34,273 nucleotides of DNA from Paenibacillus solani (GCF_001277345.1 NZ_LIUT01000001.1:157605-191877); one strand, 5' to 3'. Shown: positions 9,157 through 19,049, counted from the stretch's first letter. Program-made: numbers and translations. The notes: generated by a model from the sequence alone, not told the origin.

Positions 9157-11483
9157 TGAAGAATTTATCGATGAAATTATTAAGGGATATGAAGCAGTCG
9201 ATCGGACAATTCATAGCCATTGTTTTGGTCATCGCGGTGGGAGCTTTTTTCTACACGGGGCTGGTCACCTTGAGCGACAATCTTAGCTCCTATACGAAGG
9301 GGTATTTTCAAGAACATAATTTAAGTGACTTGAACGTCTATTACAGCCAAATTTCCGCTGAGGATGTGGCTGATTTACGAGAGCTTGAAGGCATCCAGCA
9401 TATCGAAGGGCGTTATACCGTCCAGGCAGCACAGGCTTTTGAAGATTATAAAGCTACAGTCACGGTGCACTCGATCCCCGTACCTAATGCCATCAACACA
9501 TCCAGGGTGATAGAGGGCAGGATGCCAGCCGAGCCGAATGAGATCTTGCTGGATTCTCACTACGCCGGGGCGCATCATTACAATGTCGGTGATTCGATCA
9601 CCCTCCGTGTGAATGACAAAGACATGACGTTCACGATCAGCGGCTTGAATGAGAATGTGGAGCATGCCAAGAAGAACGAAACCCAGGACCATCAAGCTTA
9701 TGGAATAGCTTATATCTCCGAGGAGACCATACCTGAAATCGCAGGCGGCCTGTTCTACAATGAGGTCATGATTGATGCCCAGGATGGTTACGACATTGAC
9801 AAGTTAGGCCAAGCCATTGAGGCACATTCTCAGTCACTCCCTTATCTAAGTCAGGTTAGCAAAGAGCGGACCTTCAACTATTCTCAGACCCAGCAAACGA
9901 TACATAATAATAAGCTGATGAGCAGGGTGATCCCGATCGTTCTCTTTTTGATTGAAGCGGTGATCCTGTTTCTGATCATGTCGCGGATTATCGATTCCCA
10001 GCGAAATCAAGTGGGCATTATGAAGGCATTAGGGGTAAAAAAAAGAAGCATCATGCTTCATTATATGGGCTACCCTGTGCTGGCAGGTGTCCTCGGCTCC
10101 ATCCTAGGCTTTGCCATAGCTGCTGCCCTGTTCATTCCACTCATTACAACGTCAATTGGAAGATCCTACTCCTTGCCTGACCTGACATTCTCCCTTTCAT
10201 TATTAACGCTCCTTCCTCCGATGATATGCTCCAGTGCTTTTGGCATGCTGTCCTGCTATTTAAGTGGTAGAGCGATTTTACAAGAACGAGCTGCCCAGGC
10301 GATGCGTCCGAAACCGCCCAAGAAGATGAAGAAGCTGCTTATCGAGAGAGTTCCGGGGATGTGGAGTCGGCTGCCTTACAGCTACAAGATCATTCTAAGA
10401 AATATATTCTTAAATAAACAAAAAGCACTTGCGAGCTCTGTTGGTGTTGTGGTCAGTACGGTTTTGTTGATCACGGCTTTTGGCACGCAGACGGCACTGC
10501 TCAAGGTAGCTGGCCAGATTGAAGAGGTAAATACGTATGATTTACGAATCGATTATGCGATGGGAACATCCCCGGATACGGCAGCACTGCCCTCAGGCAT
10601 TGCAGAACGTTATGAGTTGTCCACCTACCCTGTGGAACTCATCCAAGGGGAAAGCAAAGAAAATGCTACGCTTGTAGTTACAGAGAAGGAGAATGAGCTG
10701 ATTCATTTTTATGATGAAAAAGGCAATCGGCTATCTTTAGAGGATCATGGCGTGCTGGTACCTAAATCTTACGCGGATCAGTACCATATATCTGAAGGGG
10801 ATACGATCCAGCTTCAATTCACCGCACCGGAGTATAATCAAACCACCGTCGATATGAAGGTTCTGGATATATCCACGCAGTATTCGAATCCGTCTTTCTA
10901 CAGCACACCGGATTATATGAAGAGTTTGGGTATCGACTATAATCCTTCTTCGCTGTTAGTGAGCGTCCATAGCGCTGCAGATCTAGCGGAAGTTCGCAGC
11001 TTCTTTGAACAAGACCCGCAGGTGGAGGCCATTGCAGACAAGACTGATCTCAAGAAATCAGCGCAGTATATGCTGAAACAAAACAGCTTTATCTTCATCA
11101 TGTTCATCGTCTGTGCCGTTATTCTGTCCTTCGGTGCCATCTACACGATCTCTTCCATCAATATCTATGAAAGGAATCGTGAGCTTGCCACCCTGAAGGT
11201 ATTAGGCTATCCCAAACGTAAAATCAACCGGCTGATCTTCTCTGAAAACATGCTGTTAACCGCTTTTGCGGTCATTGTCGCTCTGCCGATCAGTGGTTAT
11301 GTCTATTCCATCATCATCAAGGCGCTCTCGAGTACGCATCAGCAAATTCCGGATCAATTAAACCTTGTGATTATGCTGGCCTCGGTTGTTCTGGCGTTCT
11401 TCCTGACTCTTCTCTCCAATCTCATGCTGCGGAAAAAAGTGACGCAGATTCATATGATAGAGTCGTTGAAGGGAGTAGAGTGA
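9156..11483 (+). CDS. FtsX/MacB-type ABC transporter permease
   Basis: An integral membrane partner of the preceding ATPase, about 775 aa. The layout is an N-terminal helix (about 14-35), a large extracytoplasmic MacB-PCD-like domain (40-255) and three helices in the first FtsX domain (about 258-280, 305-330, 345-370). A charged loop rich in Lys and Pro follows (385-395), then a fourth helix (about 425-445), a second extracytoplasmic domain (445-635) and three final helices (about 640-665, 690-715, 735-760). The repeated motif MKALGVKKRSI / LKVLGYPKRKI sits in the cytoplasmic loop of each FtsX half. The start ATG shares its A with the upstream TAA; an in-frame GTG lies two codons earlier. The duplicated FtsX form resembles permeases of peptide or lipid exporters. 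The substrate is unknown. Confidence 0.88.
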   Translation: MKNLSMKLLRDMKQSIGQFIAIVLVIAVGAFFYTGLVTLSDNLSSYTKGYFQEHNLSDLNVYYSQISAEDVADLRELEGIQHIEGRYTVQAAQAFEDYKATVTVHSIPVPNAINTSRVIEGRMPAEPNEILLDSHYAGAHHYNVGDSITLRVNDKDMTFTISGLNENVEHAKKNETQDHQAYGIAYISEETIPEIAGGLFYNEVMIDAQDGYDIDKLGQAIEAHSQSLPYLSQVSKERTFNYSQTQQTIHNNKLMSRVIPIVLFLIEAVILFLIMSRIIDSQRNQVGIMKALGVKKRSIMLHYMGYPVLAGVLGSILGFAIAAALFIPLITTSIGRSYSLPDLTFSLSLLTLLPPMICSSAFGMLSCYLSGRAILQERAAQAMRPKPPKKMKKLLIERVPGMWSRLPYSYKIILRNIFLNKQKALASSVGVVVSTVLLITAFGTQTALLKVAGQIEEVNTYDLRIDYAMGTSPDTAALPSGIAERYELSTYPVELIQGESKENATLVVTEKENELIHFYDEKGNRLSLEDHGVLVPKSYADQYHISEGDTIQLQFTAPEYNQTTVDMKVLDISTQYSNPSFYSTPDYMKSLGIDYNPSSLLVSVHSAADLAEVRSFFEQDPQVEAIADKTDLKKSAQYMLKQNSFIFIMFIVCAVILSFGAIYTISSINIYERNRELATLKVLGYPKRKINRLIFSENMLLTAFAVIVALPISGYVYSIIIKALSSTHQQIPDQLNLVIMLASVVLAFFLTLLSNLMLRKKVTQIHMIESLKGVE

Positions 11484-11666
11484 ATTGAATTCTCACAAGT
11501 AGTACCGAGTGCTCATCTGATGGAGTATCTGTTCACGATGCAGATGCTGGTGGTGCCGTTCAAGGAGAATCTGCTGAACATGCGGTACATCAAGAGGTGA
11601 TCGCTAAGTATCCTGCTGTTCGAGTTGGCGCAGGAGCGTGCTCGACCCGCGATGATGACAAGTTCC
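11484..11666 (+). other. Gap between permease and terminator, no supported gene
   Basis: This stretch contains a short plus-strand reading that ends in EYLFTMQMLVVPFKENLLNM followed by RYIKR and a TGA near 11600. It looks like the tail of a lost protein, but there is no start or ribosome binding site. A longer open frame through the same bases has no protein-like features. I call no gene here. Confidence 0.3.
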
Positions 11667-11693
11667 AAGGCTGCCCATCCGTGCAGCCTTTTT
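11667..11693 (+). terminator. Rho-independent terminator, plus strand
   Basis: AAGGCTGC (11667-11674) pairs with GCAGCCTT (11683-11690) around an 8-base loop, and the T run continues to 11693. It probably ends the ABC transporter transcript. Confidence 0.85.
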
Positions 11694-11802
11694 GGTTTCC
11701 CTTTTACGGTGATCTGAGTGTACGGAGGCAGCACCTTGAACTATAATAGGGGACGTGGCATTCAATGGAAAAATTCAATCGCGTATGGAATAGGAGAACA
11801 AG

Positions 11803-12813
11803 ATGAACAAACTAACAATGGCCGTCATCGGCTTAGGGCATATGGGTCGGCATATGATACACCGCTTACTGCCCCAATTTGCAGAGAAGATCGAGTTGGT
11901 CGCTGTTTGCGACAATGATGAATCCAGTATGCAACGGGAAGTCACAGAGGCTGGGATTCGTCCACAGCTGTACACCGACTATCGCCAGCTGCTGGATGAG
12001 GTAGCACTTGATCTAGTATATATCGCAGTTCCGCCATCCTTGCATTATGACGTGGCCCGGATTGCTTTTGAGAAAGGTATTCACGTTTTCTGCGAGAAGC
12101 CGTTAGCTAACAGCTTAACTGAAGCACGGAGTTTGGTTGAGCTGGCTGAGAAGGCGAATGTGCTCAATGCGGTTCACTTCTCGCTTCCGCTTGACCCGGC
12201 TGTTCTGAAGCTGAAGGAATTAGTTGAGGAGCAAGCGATCTGCGGGATTCAAAGAATGGACCTGTACCTGGAGTTTCCCCAGTGGCCAAGAGCCTGGCAG
12301 CAGAATCCATGGATCACATCAAGACAGCAGGGTGGATATCTGCTTGAAGTCGGCATTCATTGGATCCAGATGATCCAGCAGGTGTTCGGGCCAATTACGC
12401 ATGTGAAGAGTGAGATCGAGTTTCCGACAGATTCGCATCAGTCTGAAAGCCGTGTCCAGGCCGTCCTCCGATTACATAACGGAATCGAGATCCACCTATC
12501 GGGTACCGACAAGCGGGAAGGGGAGGAGCGTGTCTCCCTGGTGGTCCACGGTGAGGAAGGAACCTTGGCATTGGAGAACTGGCGCAACCTGTATCGAAGC
12601 GGCAAAGATACCGACCCGCAACCTGTACCTGTGGACGATGTTGTCAGCCCGCTGCCGATCCTGAAGCAGATCATTCAGATTCTAAATGGTGATTCTGGTA
12701 TCATTTATGATTTCTATGACGGGTATAACGCGCAGGTTATTTTAGAGGCCTTACGTAAGCCGGGTGTGGGCTTTACGGATTTAAGGCCTCAATTGATGGG
12801 GGATAAGCAGTAG
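11803..12813 (+). CDS. Gfo/Idh/MocA-family NAD(P)-dependent oxidoreductase
   Basis: A cytoplasmic dehydrogenase of 336 aa, the usual length. The N-terminal Rossmann fold (1-120) has the dinucleotide-binding GLGHMG at residues 10-15, an acidic end of the second strand (AVCDND) and the family motif CEKPLA, whose Lys is commonly catalytic. The C-terminal alpha/beta domain (about 125-330) includes GGYLLEVGIHWIQMIQQVFG, where the Gly-xxx-(D/E)-xxx-H element of the family appears as EVGIHW. Members oxidise or reduce sugars, inositols and related polyols. The substrate cannot be read from sequence, and no sugar pathway gene is adjacent. The start has AGGAGA upstream. It is monocistronic between two terminators. 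Confidence 0.88.
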   Translation: MNKLTMAVIGLGHMGRHMIHRLLPQFAEKIELVAVCDNDESSMQREVTEAGIRPQLYTDYRQLLDEVALDLVYIAVPPSLHYDVARIAFEKGIHVFCEKPLANSLTEARSLVELAEKANVLNAVHFSLPLDPAVLKLKELVEEQAICGIQRMDLYLEFPQWPRAWQQNPWITSRQQGGYLLEVGIHWIQMIQQVFGPITHVKSEIEFPTDSHQSESRVQAVLRLHNGIEIHLSGTDKREGEERVSLVVHGEEGTLALENWRNLYRSGKDTDPQPVPVDDVVSPLPILKQIIQILNGDSGIIYDFYDGYNAQVILEALRKPGVGFTDLRPQLMGDKQ

Positions 12814-13152
12814 GATTTATTTAGTGTCCCGATGAGTGGATCTCGGCAAAAAAACCGAGGGAGAATCGGATGGTCTGCGTCCGATCTTATGAAGCTCGCA
12901 CGCATGAATGCCATTAATTGTGTGGAGTAGAGTGTTAGGTTTAATACTGAACAGGCCGTAGATGGTAAAGTCTACGGCCTTTTATTTTGCAAAGTTATGT
13001 ACATTAAAGCAAACGGCTAGGTGAAAAACATCGGATGCAAGCTCCACGAGACCGAGTACTACCTTGTTGACTCCATAGTCATAGTAGTAGGTACCTCAGG
13101 CCGGTTCTTCCTAGTCCTTCAACCGCGAAGGCCGCTGTTCTTACTAAATGGA
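12814..13152. other. Intergenic gap with debris
   Basis: This gap contains an ATCGGATGG...TCCGAT hairpin near 12865 and a terminator (listed separately). A stretch at 13021-13130 has a short minus-strand open reading (YYYDYGVNKVVLGLVELA) that I cannot assign. No start codon with a ribosome binding site supports a gene. Confidence 0.4.
12954..12988 (+). terminator. Rho-independent terminator, plus strand
   Basis: A perfect 9-bp stem, GGCCGTAGA (12954-12962) with TCTACGGCC (12971-12979), is followed by TTTTATTTT. It lies about 140 bases after the oxidoreductase stop and also forms a hairpin on the other strand. It is similar in sequence to the hairpin at 5729. Confidence 0.75.
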
Positions 13153-14847
13153 CTAAACAGTAAATTTCTCCAAGGTTGTCCGGTGCTGCTCAGCCATATC
13201 GGATAAAGAATGAGCGGCGATGGAAATTTCCTTCATGGTTGCTTGTTGTTCTTCTGCAGAGGCAGCTACTTCCTGCGTACCAGCCGCAGTGTTCTCCGAT
13301 ACTTCTGTAATATACTGCATGGAGTGAGCCATCTGTTCCGTTCCTGCAGACATTTGTTGTACTGCTGAGGATACTTCCTGGATTTGAGCTGTAACAGCAT
13401 GAACCGATTCTTGAATATGTTCAAAAGACTGCCCTGCTGTGTTTACTACACCGATTCCTGCTGCAACCTTTTTACTTGCGACTTGCATGGAATGAATCGT
13501 TTGGCTCGTTTCGCTCTGGATCGAATTAATTAAGGTCGATACTTGCTGTGCGGATAAGGCCGACTGTTCGGCTAATTTATGGACCTCTGATGCCACGACA
13601 GCAAATCCCTGTCCATATTCCCCTGCTCTAGCCGCTTCGATCGATGCATTTAATGCTAGTAGATTCGTTTGGGCGGCGATCTCCTTGATCACTTCTACTA
13701 TTTGGCCAATTTCATTCGAACGATTGCCCAGCCGTCTTATCTCTTCATCTAATTCACCAAAGGTATGTTGGATGGATTGCATCTGCTCTGCTACCGTTTG
13801 AATGGCGTGAGCCCCTTCCGCTGCCTTTTCATGAGCCTCGACTGCTGCAGCGGATGCACTCTTTGTATTTTGGGCGATTTCGCGAGTACCCATGGACATT
13901 TCATTAATCGAATGGGAGGACTCGCCGATCGTCTTAAACTGATTATCGACGCCTGTTGCTACTTCTTGCATGGAAGCAGCGATCTGTTCAGCCGCGAGTG
14001 AGGTCTGCTCAGAGCTGGCCGTCAATTCTTCTGCCGTTGCTGCCACTTGTTCGGCATTTAGATTGATCTGATGGATCAAATCCTGCAGGTTCCCGGACAT
14101 CTGATTAAAGGAAGCTGCTAACTCGCCGATCTCATCTTTATTTTTCACCTTGAGCTTCGGTATCGTCAGGTCACCGGATGCAATTTTCTTGGCAGCCTCC
14201 GAAATAGTTACAATAGGTTTGCTAATCAAACGTCCCAAATAAACCGCAATGGCTATACCTAATAAAGTGGCGAAAATACCCAGTATTAGCACCCAAGTCT
14301 TGATCGATTGAACGGTAGCCAGCGTATCCTCATGTCCTTTATCCAGGATATTTTGCTGATAAGAAGTAAACTCCTCCGTCTTTTGATCGAATTCTTCGGT
14401 AATCTTATGTCCTTCGCCTTTCACCAAGTTTATATACGCCTCGGTATTTCCTTGCTTCTTAAATTCCGCTTCTTCGCCGGCCAGCTGATAGAATTGTTCT
14501 TCGATCTCGTTTAGCTCACTGAGCAGCTCCTTTGCTTTTGGCAAAACGATGATGTCCCCGAGATTCTTACTTAGCTTCAAATAGTTGTCGTGAGAATCGG
14601 ATATTTCCTGCAACGATTCCTCGTTGCCGAGAATTAAATAACCACGAAGTGCTAACTTCTCTTGCTTTATGGCCATCGCCAACTCCTGGATCATAATGAG
14701 TTTCCGCGCCTTATCATCAATTAAATTACCATAGACCGTATTCACAGCCGTGATTCTCGTATAGCTGATAGCAACTGTAACAGCGAGGATCAAAATGACT
14801 GCCAGAACCCCCAAAAATAATTTCTTACTCAACGTCAACCTCATCAT
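13153..14847 (-). CDS. Methyl-accepting chemotaxis protein
   Basis: A membrane chemoreceptor of 564 aa that passes ligand state to CheA/CheW. TM1 (about 8-28) is followed by an extracellular four-helix-bundle sensor domain (about 30-185) and TM2 (about 186-207). A HAMP domain follows (about 208-262, with SKPI and [13 protein letters not shown]), then a long coiled-coil signalling domain. The highly conserved hairpin tip reads [20 protein letters not shown], then [18 protein letters not shown]. The C terminus lacks a CheR-tethering pentapeptide. The ligand is unknown. The start is one of two tandem ATGs behind AGAGGGG. A sigma-A-like promoter lies at 14891-14920. I saw no sigma-D flagellar promoter with proper spacing, so it may not be under flagellar control. 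Confidence 0.93.
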   Translation of the reverse strand: MMRLTLSKKLFLGVLAVILILAVTVAISYTRITAVNTVYGNLIDDKARKLIMIQELAMAIKQEKLALRGYLILGNEESLQEISDSHDNYLKLSKNLGDIIVLPKAKELLSELNEIEEQFYQLAGEEAEFKKQGNTEAYINLVKGEGHKITEEFDQKTEEFTSYQQNILDKGHEDTLATVQSIKTWVLILGIFATLLGIAIAVYLGRLISKPIVTISEAAKKIASGDLTIPKLKVKNKDEIGELAASFNQMSGNLQDLIHQINLNAEQVAATAEELTASSEQTSLAAEQIAASMQEVATGVDNQFKTIGESSHSINEMSMGTREIAQNTKSASAAAVEAHEKAAEGAHAIQTVAEQMQSIQHTFGELDEEIRRLGNRSNEIGQIVEVIKEIAAQTNLLALNASIEAARAGEYGQGFAVVASEVHKLAEQSALSAQQVSTLINSIQSETSQTIHSMQVASKKVAAGIGVVNTAGQSFEHIQESVHAVTAQIQEVSSAVQQMSAGTEQMAHSMQYITEVSENTAAGTQEVAASAEEQQATMKEISIAAHSLSDMAEQHRTTLEKFTV

Positions 14848-14890
14848 GTCGCCCCTCTTATGTCATAAATATTTGTTAGAACCTCCTAGA

Positions 14891-14920
14891 ATCATACATT
14901 TACTATCGTCTTAGTGTAAA
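14891..14920 (-). promoter_or_regulatory. Sigma-A-like promoter of the chemoreceptor gene
   Basis: On the minus strand TTTACA (14920-14915) stands 18 bases before TATGAT (14896-14891). The start codon is 44 bases downstream of the -10 box. Confidence 0.6.
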
Positions 14921-14939
14921 GACCTGAATGTATCAAAAG

Positions 14940-15195
14940 TCACATATAAGGGCTAATTGAACTAGGAGTATTGAGTGTGATTCCTATGATGTTATCCATG
15001 CGGAAGTTGAAAGTACTGCAGAAGGCGATCAATACGATCCTGAAAAAATAAAGGTTAACAAAATAAAAGATAATGGGGTATCCCGATAAATAAACCCTAT
15101 CGAGAAATCGGATATCTCCTAAATGTAATATCGGAGGTCTAAAAGAATCTTTGAACGATTTTGCGTTATGATACAATTGGATTACATAATTAACC
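14940..15195 (+). other. Gap with a possible decayed coding fragment
   Basis: One plus-strand frame from about 14953 to a stop near 15087 reads YDVIHAEVESTAEGDQYDPE then KIKVNKIKDNGVSR. This is protein-like but has no start or ribosome binding site, so it is probably the tail of a lost gene. The bases after it form a weak hairpin. I see nothing else here. Confidence 0.25.
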
Positions 15196-15214
15196 ATGTA
15201 AAGGATGAGAATCT

Positions 15215-15544
15215 TTGCCAGTTCACAATAAGTTAGTTCGGGATCTTATTCCCCAAGTCATTGAATCTACAGGCAAAGAATTTCGCACACGGATCTTGGA
15301 TGAGGAAGAGTATAAGAAAGAATTGATCATAAAGCTTAAAGAAGAGTCGGAAGAGTACTTTGCCGCTGAAAGTTCTAAGGAATCGTTGGAAGAGCTTGCA
15401 GATATGCTTGAGGTTATCCGGGCGTTGACGGTTGTACATGGAGCAACATGGGAAGAGCTTGAAGCCTTGAGAGAGAAAAAGGTAGAAGCTCGAGGCGGAT
15501 TCCAAGAACGGGTGTATCTAATCGATGTCGACGACAACGCTTAA
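15215..15544 (+). CDS. MazG-like / phosphoribosyl-ATP pyrophosphohydrolase-like protein
   Basis: A small all-alpha protein of 109 aa (PVHNKLVRDLIPQVIESTGK ... KLKEESEEYFAAESSKESLE, ELADMLEVIRAL). The EExxE...ExxD arrangement (EESEEY ... EELADMLE) is the metal-binding signature of MazG-type NTP pyrophosphatases, which hydrolyse nucleoside triphosphates to monophosphate and pyrophosphate. Starting with VHNKLVRDLIP is characteristic of a subfamily seen in mobile and defence regions. The start is TTG at 15215 with AAGGATGA at suitable distance; no ATG fits. Its 3' end overlaps the broken PLD-domain gene, and the helicase and Nudix genes follow on the same strand, so all may once have been one transcript. 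The physiological substrate is unknown. Confidence 0.8.
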   Translation: MPVHNKLVRDLIPQVIESTGKEFRTRILDEEEYKKELIIKLKEESEEYFAAESSKESLEELADMLEVIRALTVVHGATWEELEALREKKVEARGGFQERVYLIDVDDNA

Positions 15545-15828
15545 TGTCAAACTAATTACAGAAAACTTAGCAGACGATTTAATCACCGGGATGCAGAAAC
15601 GTTTCTGGAATCTATATTATGACTTCCTTCGTGATGCAGTCAGGAGTGCGTTTATTGGCACTCCATTTGAAAGATGCGATCGAACGAGGAGCCGAGGTAA
15701 AGGTTCTCGCCGGGGATTATTTATTTGTTACGCAGCCGGAAGGTCTGCAGGCATTACGTGATATTGATCCTCGGCTGGAGGCAAGGCTATGGGAACGTAA
15801 AGAGCAGAAGCAGGGACCCCTTCAGTGA
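15525..15828 (+). pseudogene. PLD-domain protein, N-terminal fragment, frameshifted
   Basis: The first frame reads STTTLNVKLITENLADDLIT then GMQK. After a frameshift near 15600 another frame continues IMTSFVMQSGVRLLALHLKD, AIERGAEVKVLAGDYLFVTQ, PEGLQALRDIDPRLEARLWE. This is the first half of a phospholipase-D-like domain of the sort fused to or paired with helicases in defence regions. The reading ends at 15828, before the HxK catalytic motif would come, and a terminator hairpin covers the stop. It is therefore both frameshifted and truncated. It is distinct from the PLD domain inside the next gene, so the locus once held two such proteins, or this is the remnant of an older helicase gene. 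Confidence 0.65.
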
Positions 15829-15840
15829 TGAGGGGGTTTT
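15816..15840 (+). terminator. Rho-independent terminator
   Basis: ACCCCTTCA (15816-15824) pairs with TGAGGGGG plus T (15829-15837), followed by TTTT. It overlaps the stop codon of the PLD fragment and may separate it from the helicase gene, 46 bases further on. Confidence 0.6.
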
Positions 15841-15885
15841 CAAATATTAAATCGCTTGCTCAAATAATTAAGGAGTTGCTGCTAT

Positions 15886-18800
15886 ATGAAACAGGGACTT
15901 TACGAGCAGATAATAAATAATCTTACTAGAAGACAATTATTGACTTTGGATAGTTCCTTATACGAAATTGGGATTGAGCCATTAGATCCGGAGGAAGCAC
16001 GCAAGGTGCTCTCGAATTACTTAGCTACAGTGATTCGAAGAGCTTTGAAAATCATTCGGGAAAGTAGCAATGATGATGAAGCACTCCTTTTACAGGTACG
16101 TGCCTGTAATGAAATTATTGCCACTCTACGTAACACTCTGGACAATGAAGAATTAAGGGAGTGGCAGCTTGATGAACAGGGTGAGGTTTTAACCCACGTC
16201 TATTCCAAACTAAATCATATTCGGGGCATCAAGGAGACAAAGGTTCATCGTCCTACAACACCTTTGTCTCAAAGTTCATTGTTTACGGGTTCCCATTCTG
16301 AACCTAATATGATGAGTGAGCTTAGAGCAGAGATTATTACCTCGGATAAGGTTGATCTGCTGGTTTCTTTCATTAAATGGAGCGGGCTACGCTTCCTAAT
16401 GGAGCAGTTAGAGGAGTTCACGGCAAATGGGGGCCATTTACGAGTCATAACAACGACCTACATGGAAGCGACGGATTACAAGGCTGTGACAGAATTAAGT
16501 AAACTCCCGAACACAGAAATCAAAATCTCATACGATACAGAGCGAACACGGTTACATGCGAAGGCATATTTGTTTAAAAGAGACACTGGGTTTACTACAG
16601 CTTACGTCGGGTCATCTAATCTTTCGAATCCAGCCCTTACGAGTGGTTTAGAATGGAACTTGAAGGTTACGGAGAAGGACTCTTATGACGTCCTACGGAA
16701 AATAGAGGCAACTTTTGAGAGTTATTGGAACGATCGTGAATTTAAAAGTTTTTCCTTTGCGGATCAGGAGCATCAATTGCTCCTCAAGCAGGCATTGGGC
16801 AAAAAGAAAGAACATGAGCGTAATCAGTTAACCTTCCCATTTACCCTTACGCCTTACGATTACCAGAAGGAAATCCTTGAGAAGCTCGAGGCTCAGAGAG
16901 TGATATATGGAAGAACGAGAAATCTACTAGTAGCAGCTACGGGAGTCGGAAAAACGGTTGTTTCCGCTTTCGACTACAAACGGTTTACCAACCGAAATCA
17001 AAAGGCGAGATTACTCTTCGTGGCCCATCGTGAGGAAATTTTAAAGCAAAGTTTGGACACCTTCCGTTTTATACTGAAGGACCTGAACTTTGGAGAACTT
17101 CACGTAGGGAGTAATCAGGCCGATTCGATTGATCATCTATTTATTAGTATCCAAAGCTTCAATTGTCTAAAACTTACTGAAAAAACCACTCGGGATTTTT
17201 ATGATTACATTATTGTTGATGAGTTTCATCATGCTGCGGCACCTTCGTATCAAAAGCTATTGGCATATTATCAGCCACAAATTTTATTAGGTTTGACAGC
17301 TACGCCTGAGCGAATGGATGGAAAAGATATTTTGCAGTACTTTAATGATACGATTGCGGCAGAGATTCGCCTAACAGATGCAATTGACCGAAAATTGCTC
17401 TGTCCCTTTCATTACTTCGGTGTGACGGATAGTGTTGACTTGTCCCAGGTCAAATGGTCAAGGCGAGGATACGATCTAAATGAGCTTGAAAATTTATATT
17501 CCCATAATAAAATTCGGGCAAGCCAAGTTTTAAATAGTCTAAAGCAATATGTTACCGATTTGGATGAAGTCAAGAGCCTCGGTTTTTGCGTGAGTGTTGC
17601 TCATGCACACTATATGGCTAAAGTTTTCAATGAATCGGGGACAGCAGCTATTGCCTTGCATGGAAAGTCAAGCAACGATGAGCGGAACTTTGCGAAGAGA
17701 CGATTAATTTCAGGGGAAATCAAAGTGATCTTCGTTGTTGATCTTTATAATGAAGGGGTAGATATACCGGAGATTAACACGGTTTTATTCCTTCGTCCCA
17801 CAGAGAGCTTGACCGTATTCTTACAACAACTTGGCCGTGGACTTCGTTTGGCAGAAGGAAAAGAATGTTTAACGGTTCTTGATTTTATTGGGCAAGCCCA
17901 TAAAGAATATAATTTCCAGGAGAAGTTTAGAGCATTGCTTGGTAAAACAAAGCATTCTATACAGCATTATGTCGAGAATGGTTTCTCGAGCCTGCCACGT
18001 GGAAGCTTTATTCAGCTTGAGAGGCAAGCTCAGGAATACATACTGAGAAATATTAAGCAAACCACAATCAATAAGAGAAGTCTTATTGAGAAGCTAAAAC
18101 ACTTTACAGAAGATACTGGATTAAGCCTGACACTAGATCATTTTACTCGTTATCACGTAATGAGTCTTTACGAGTTATACGGTGGACGTAACGGGAAACG
18201 GACACTACGAGGATTGATGGCTGAGGCGGGTTTGATTAAACCATTCGAATTCGAGAATATGGAGTATCTGACAAAACGTATTCCAGCTTTATTAAGCATA
18301 AACTCCCGGAGACTCCTAAGTTTTTTAATCGACTATCTTGAGGATCCTGGGAAATCCGCACATACAGAAGAAGAACGACTGATGTTAAATATGTTTTATT
18401 ATACCTTCTACCGATCAGAACCGAAGAAACAAGGGTTTCTGGACATTAACCAGGCTATTCAGTCTATTGTTTTCTGTAAAGAATTTAGGGATGAGATCGT
18501 TGAAATATTAAAGCATAATTACGAACACATTAACTTTGTAGATAAAAAGAATGAGTTCCCATTTGTATGTCCATTAGACTTACATTGCACATATTCGACG
18601 GACCAAATTTTGGCGGCTTTTGGTTTTTGGAATGAAGAGAAGGCCCCAGCCTTTCGCGAGGGTGTGAAATATTTCGAGGATAAGAAAACGGATATTTTCT
18701 TTATTACGCTAAATAAATCCGACAAGGACTTTTCTCCTTCTACTTTGTATGAAGATTACGCCATGAATGAACACCTGTTTCACTGGCAAACACAAAGTCG

Positions 18801-19038
18801 TATTTCGGAAGAAACGAATACGGCTAAGCGATATATCCATCATAGACAGACGGAGAACAGAATTGCATTATTTGTCCGTGAATACAAAGAGGAGAATAAT
18901 TACACTTCGCCCTTTGTGTTCTTAGGAGAAGCCGAGTATGTGAAGCATGAAGGCAATAAACCAATGAGTATTATTTGGAGGTTGAAAGAAGAGATGCCTC
19001 CGGAATTAGTACCGGCAGCAAATAAAGCTATTGGGTAG
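15886..19038 (+). CDS. PLD-domain SF2 helicase (DUF3427-type), putative defence protein
   Basis: A large DNA- or RNA-dependent ATPase of 1050 aa joined to a phospholipase-D-like nuclease domain. The order is an N-terminal helical region (1-130), then a PLD-like domain (about 140-290) with H224-A-K226 and GSSNLSNPAL in the place of the HxK(x)nGSxN motif. The SF2 helicase core (about 320-700) has Walker A T352GVGKT357, DEFHH at 445-449, SAT-equivalent LTATPER, and motif VI LQQLGRGLR. The C-terminal region of about 350 aa ends in FVFLGEAEYVKHEG...PMSIIWRLKEEMP, which corresponds to the DUF3427 domain usually found in this helicase group. Only one HxK motif is visible, so the nuclease would need dimerisation. 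A Nudix gene follows by 11 bases. Family members occur in bacterial defence regions; a role against foreign DNA is an inference. Confidence 0.85.
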   Translation: MKQGLYEQIINNLTRRQLLTLDSSLYEIGIEPLDPEEARKVLSNYLATVIRRALKIIRESSNDDEALLLQVRACNEIIATLRNTLDNEELREWQLDEQGEVLTHVYSKLNHIRGIKETKVHRPTTPLSQSSLFTGSHSEPNMMSELRAEIITSDKVDLLVSFIKWSGLRFLMEQLEEFTANGGHLRVITTTYMEATDYKAVTELSKLPNTEIKISYDTERTRLHAKAYLFKRDTGFTTAYVGSSNLSNPALTSGLEWNLKVTEKDSYDVLRKIEATFESYWNDREFKSFSFADQEHQLLLKQALGKKKEHERNQLTFPFTLTPYDYQKEILEKLEAQRVIYGRTRNLLVAATGVGKTVVSAFDYKRFTNRNQKARLLFVAHREEILKQSLDTFRFILKDLNFGELHVGSNQADSIDHLFISIQSFNCLKLTEKTTRDFYDYIIVDEFHHAAAPSYQKLLAYYQPQILLGLTATPERMDGKDILQYFNDTIAAEIRLTDAIDRKLLCPFHYFGVTDSVDLSQVKWSRRGYDLNELENLYSHNKIRASQVLNSLKQYVTDLDEVKSLGFCVSVAHAHYMAKVFNESGTAAIALHGKSSNDERNFAKRRLISGEIKVIFVVDLYNEGVDIPEINTVLFLRPTESLTVFLQQLGRGLRLAEGKECLTVLDFIGQAHKEYNFQEKFRALLGKTKHSIQHYVENGFSSLPRGSFIQLERQAQEYILRNIKQTTINKRSLIEKLKHFTEDTGLSLTLDHFTRYHVMSLYELYGGRNGKRTLRGLMAEAGLIKPFEFENMEYLTKRIPALLSINSRRLLSFLIDYLEDPGKSAHTEEERLMLNMFYYTFYRSEPKKQGFLDINQAIQSIVFCKEFRDEIVEILKHNYEHINFVDKKNEFPFVCPLDLHCTYSTDQILAAFGFWNEEKAPAFREGVKYFEDKKTDIFFITLNKSDKDFSPSTLYEDYAMNEHLFHWQTQSRISEETNTAKRYIHHRQTENRIALFVREYKEENNYTSPFVFLGEAEYVKHEGNKPMSIIWRLKEEMPPELVPAANKAIG

Positions 19039-19049
19039 GGGGTGAATCG

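Noticed and set aside
13021..13206. Plus-strand open frame of 61 codons
   Set aside because: It overlaps the 3' end of the chemoreceptor gene on the other strand and has no family features.
14848..14950. Sigma-D (flagellar) promoter before the chemoreceptor
   Set aside because: GACGATAG resembles the -10, but no TAAA lies at the required distance; the TTTACA/TATGAT pair fits better.
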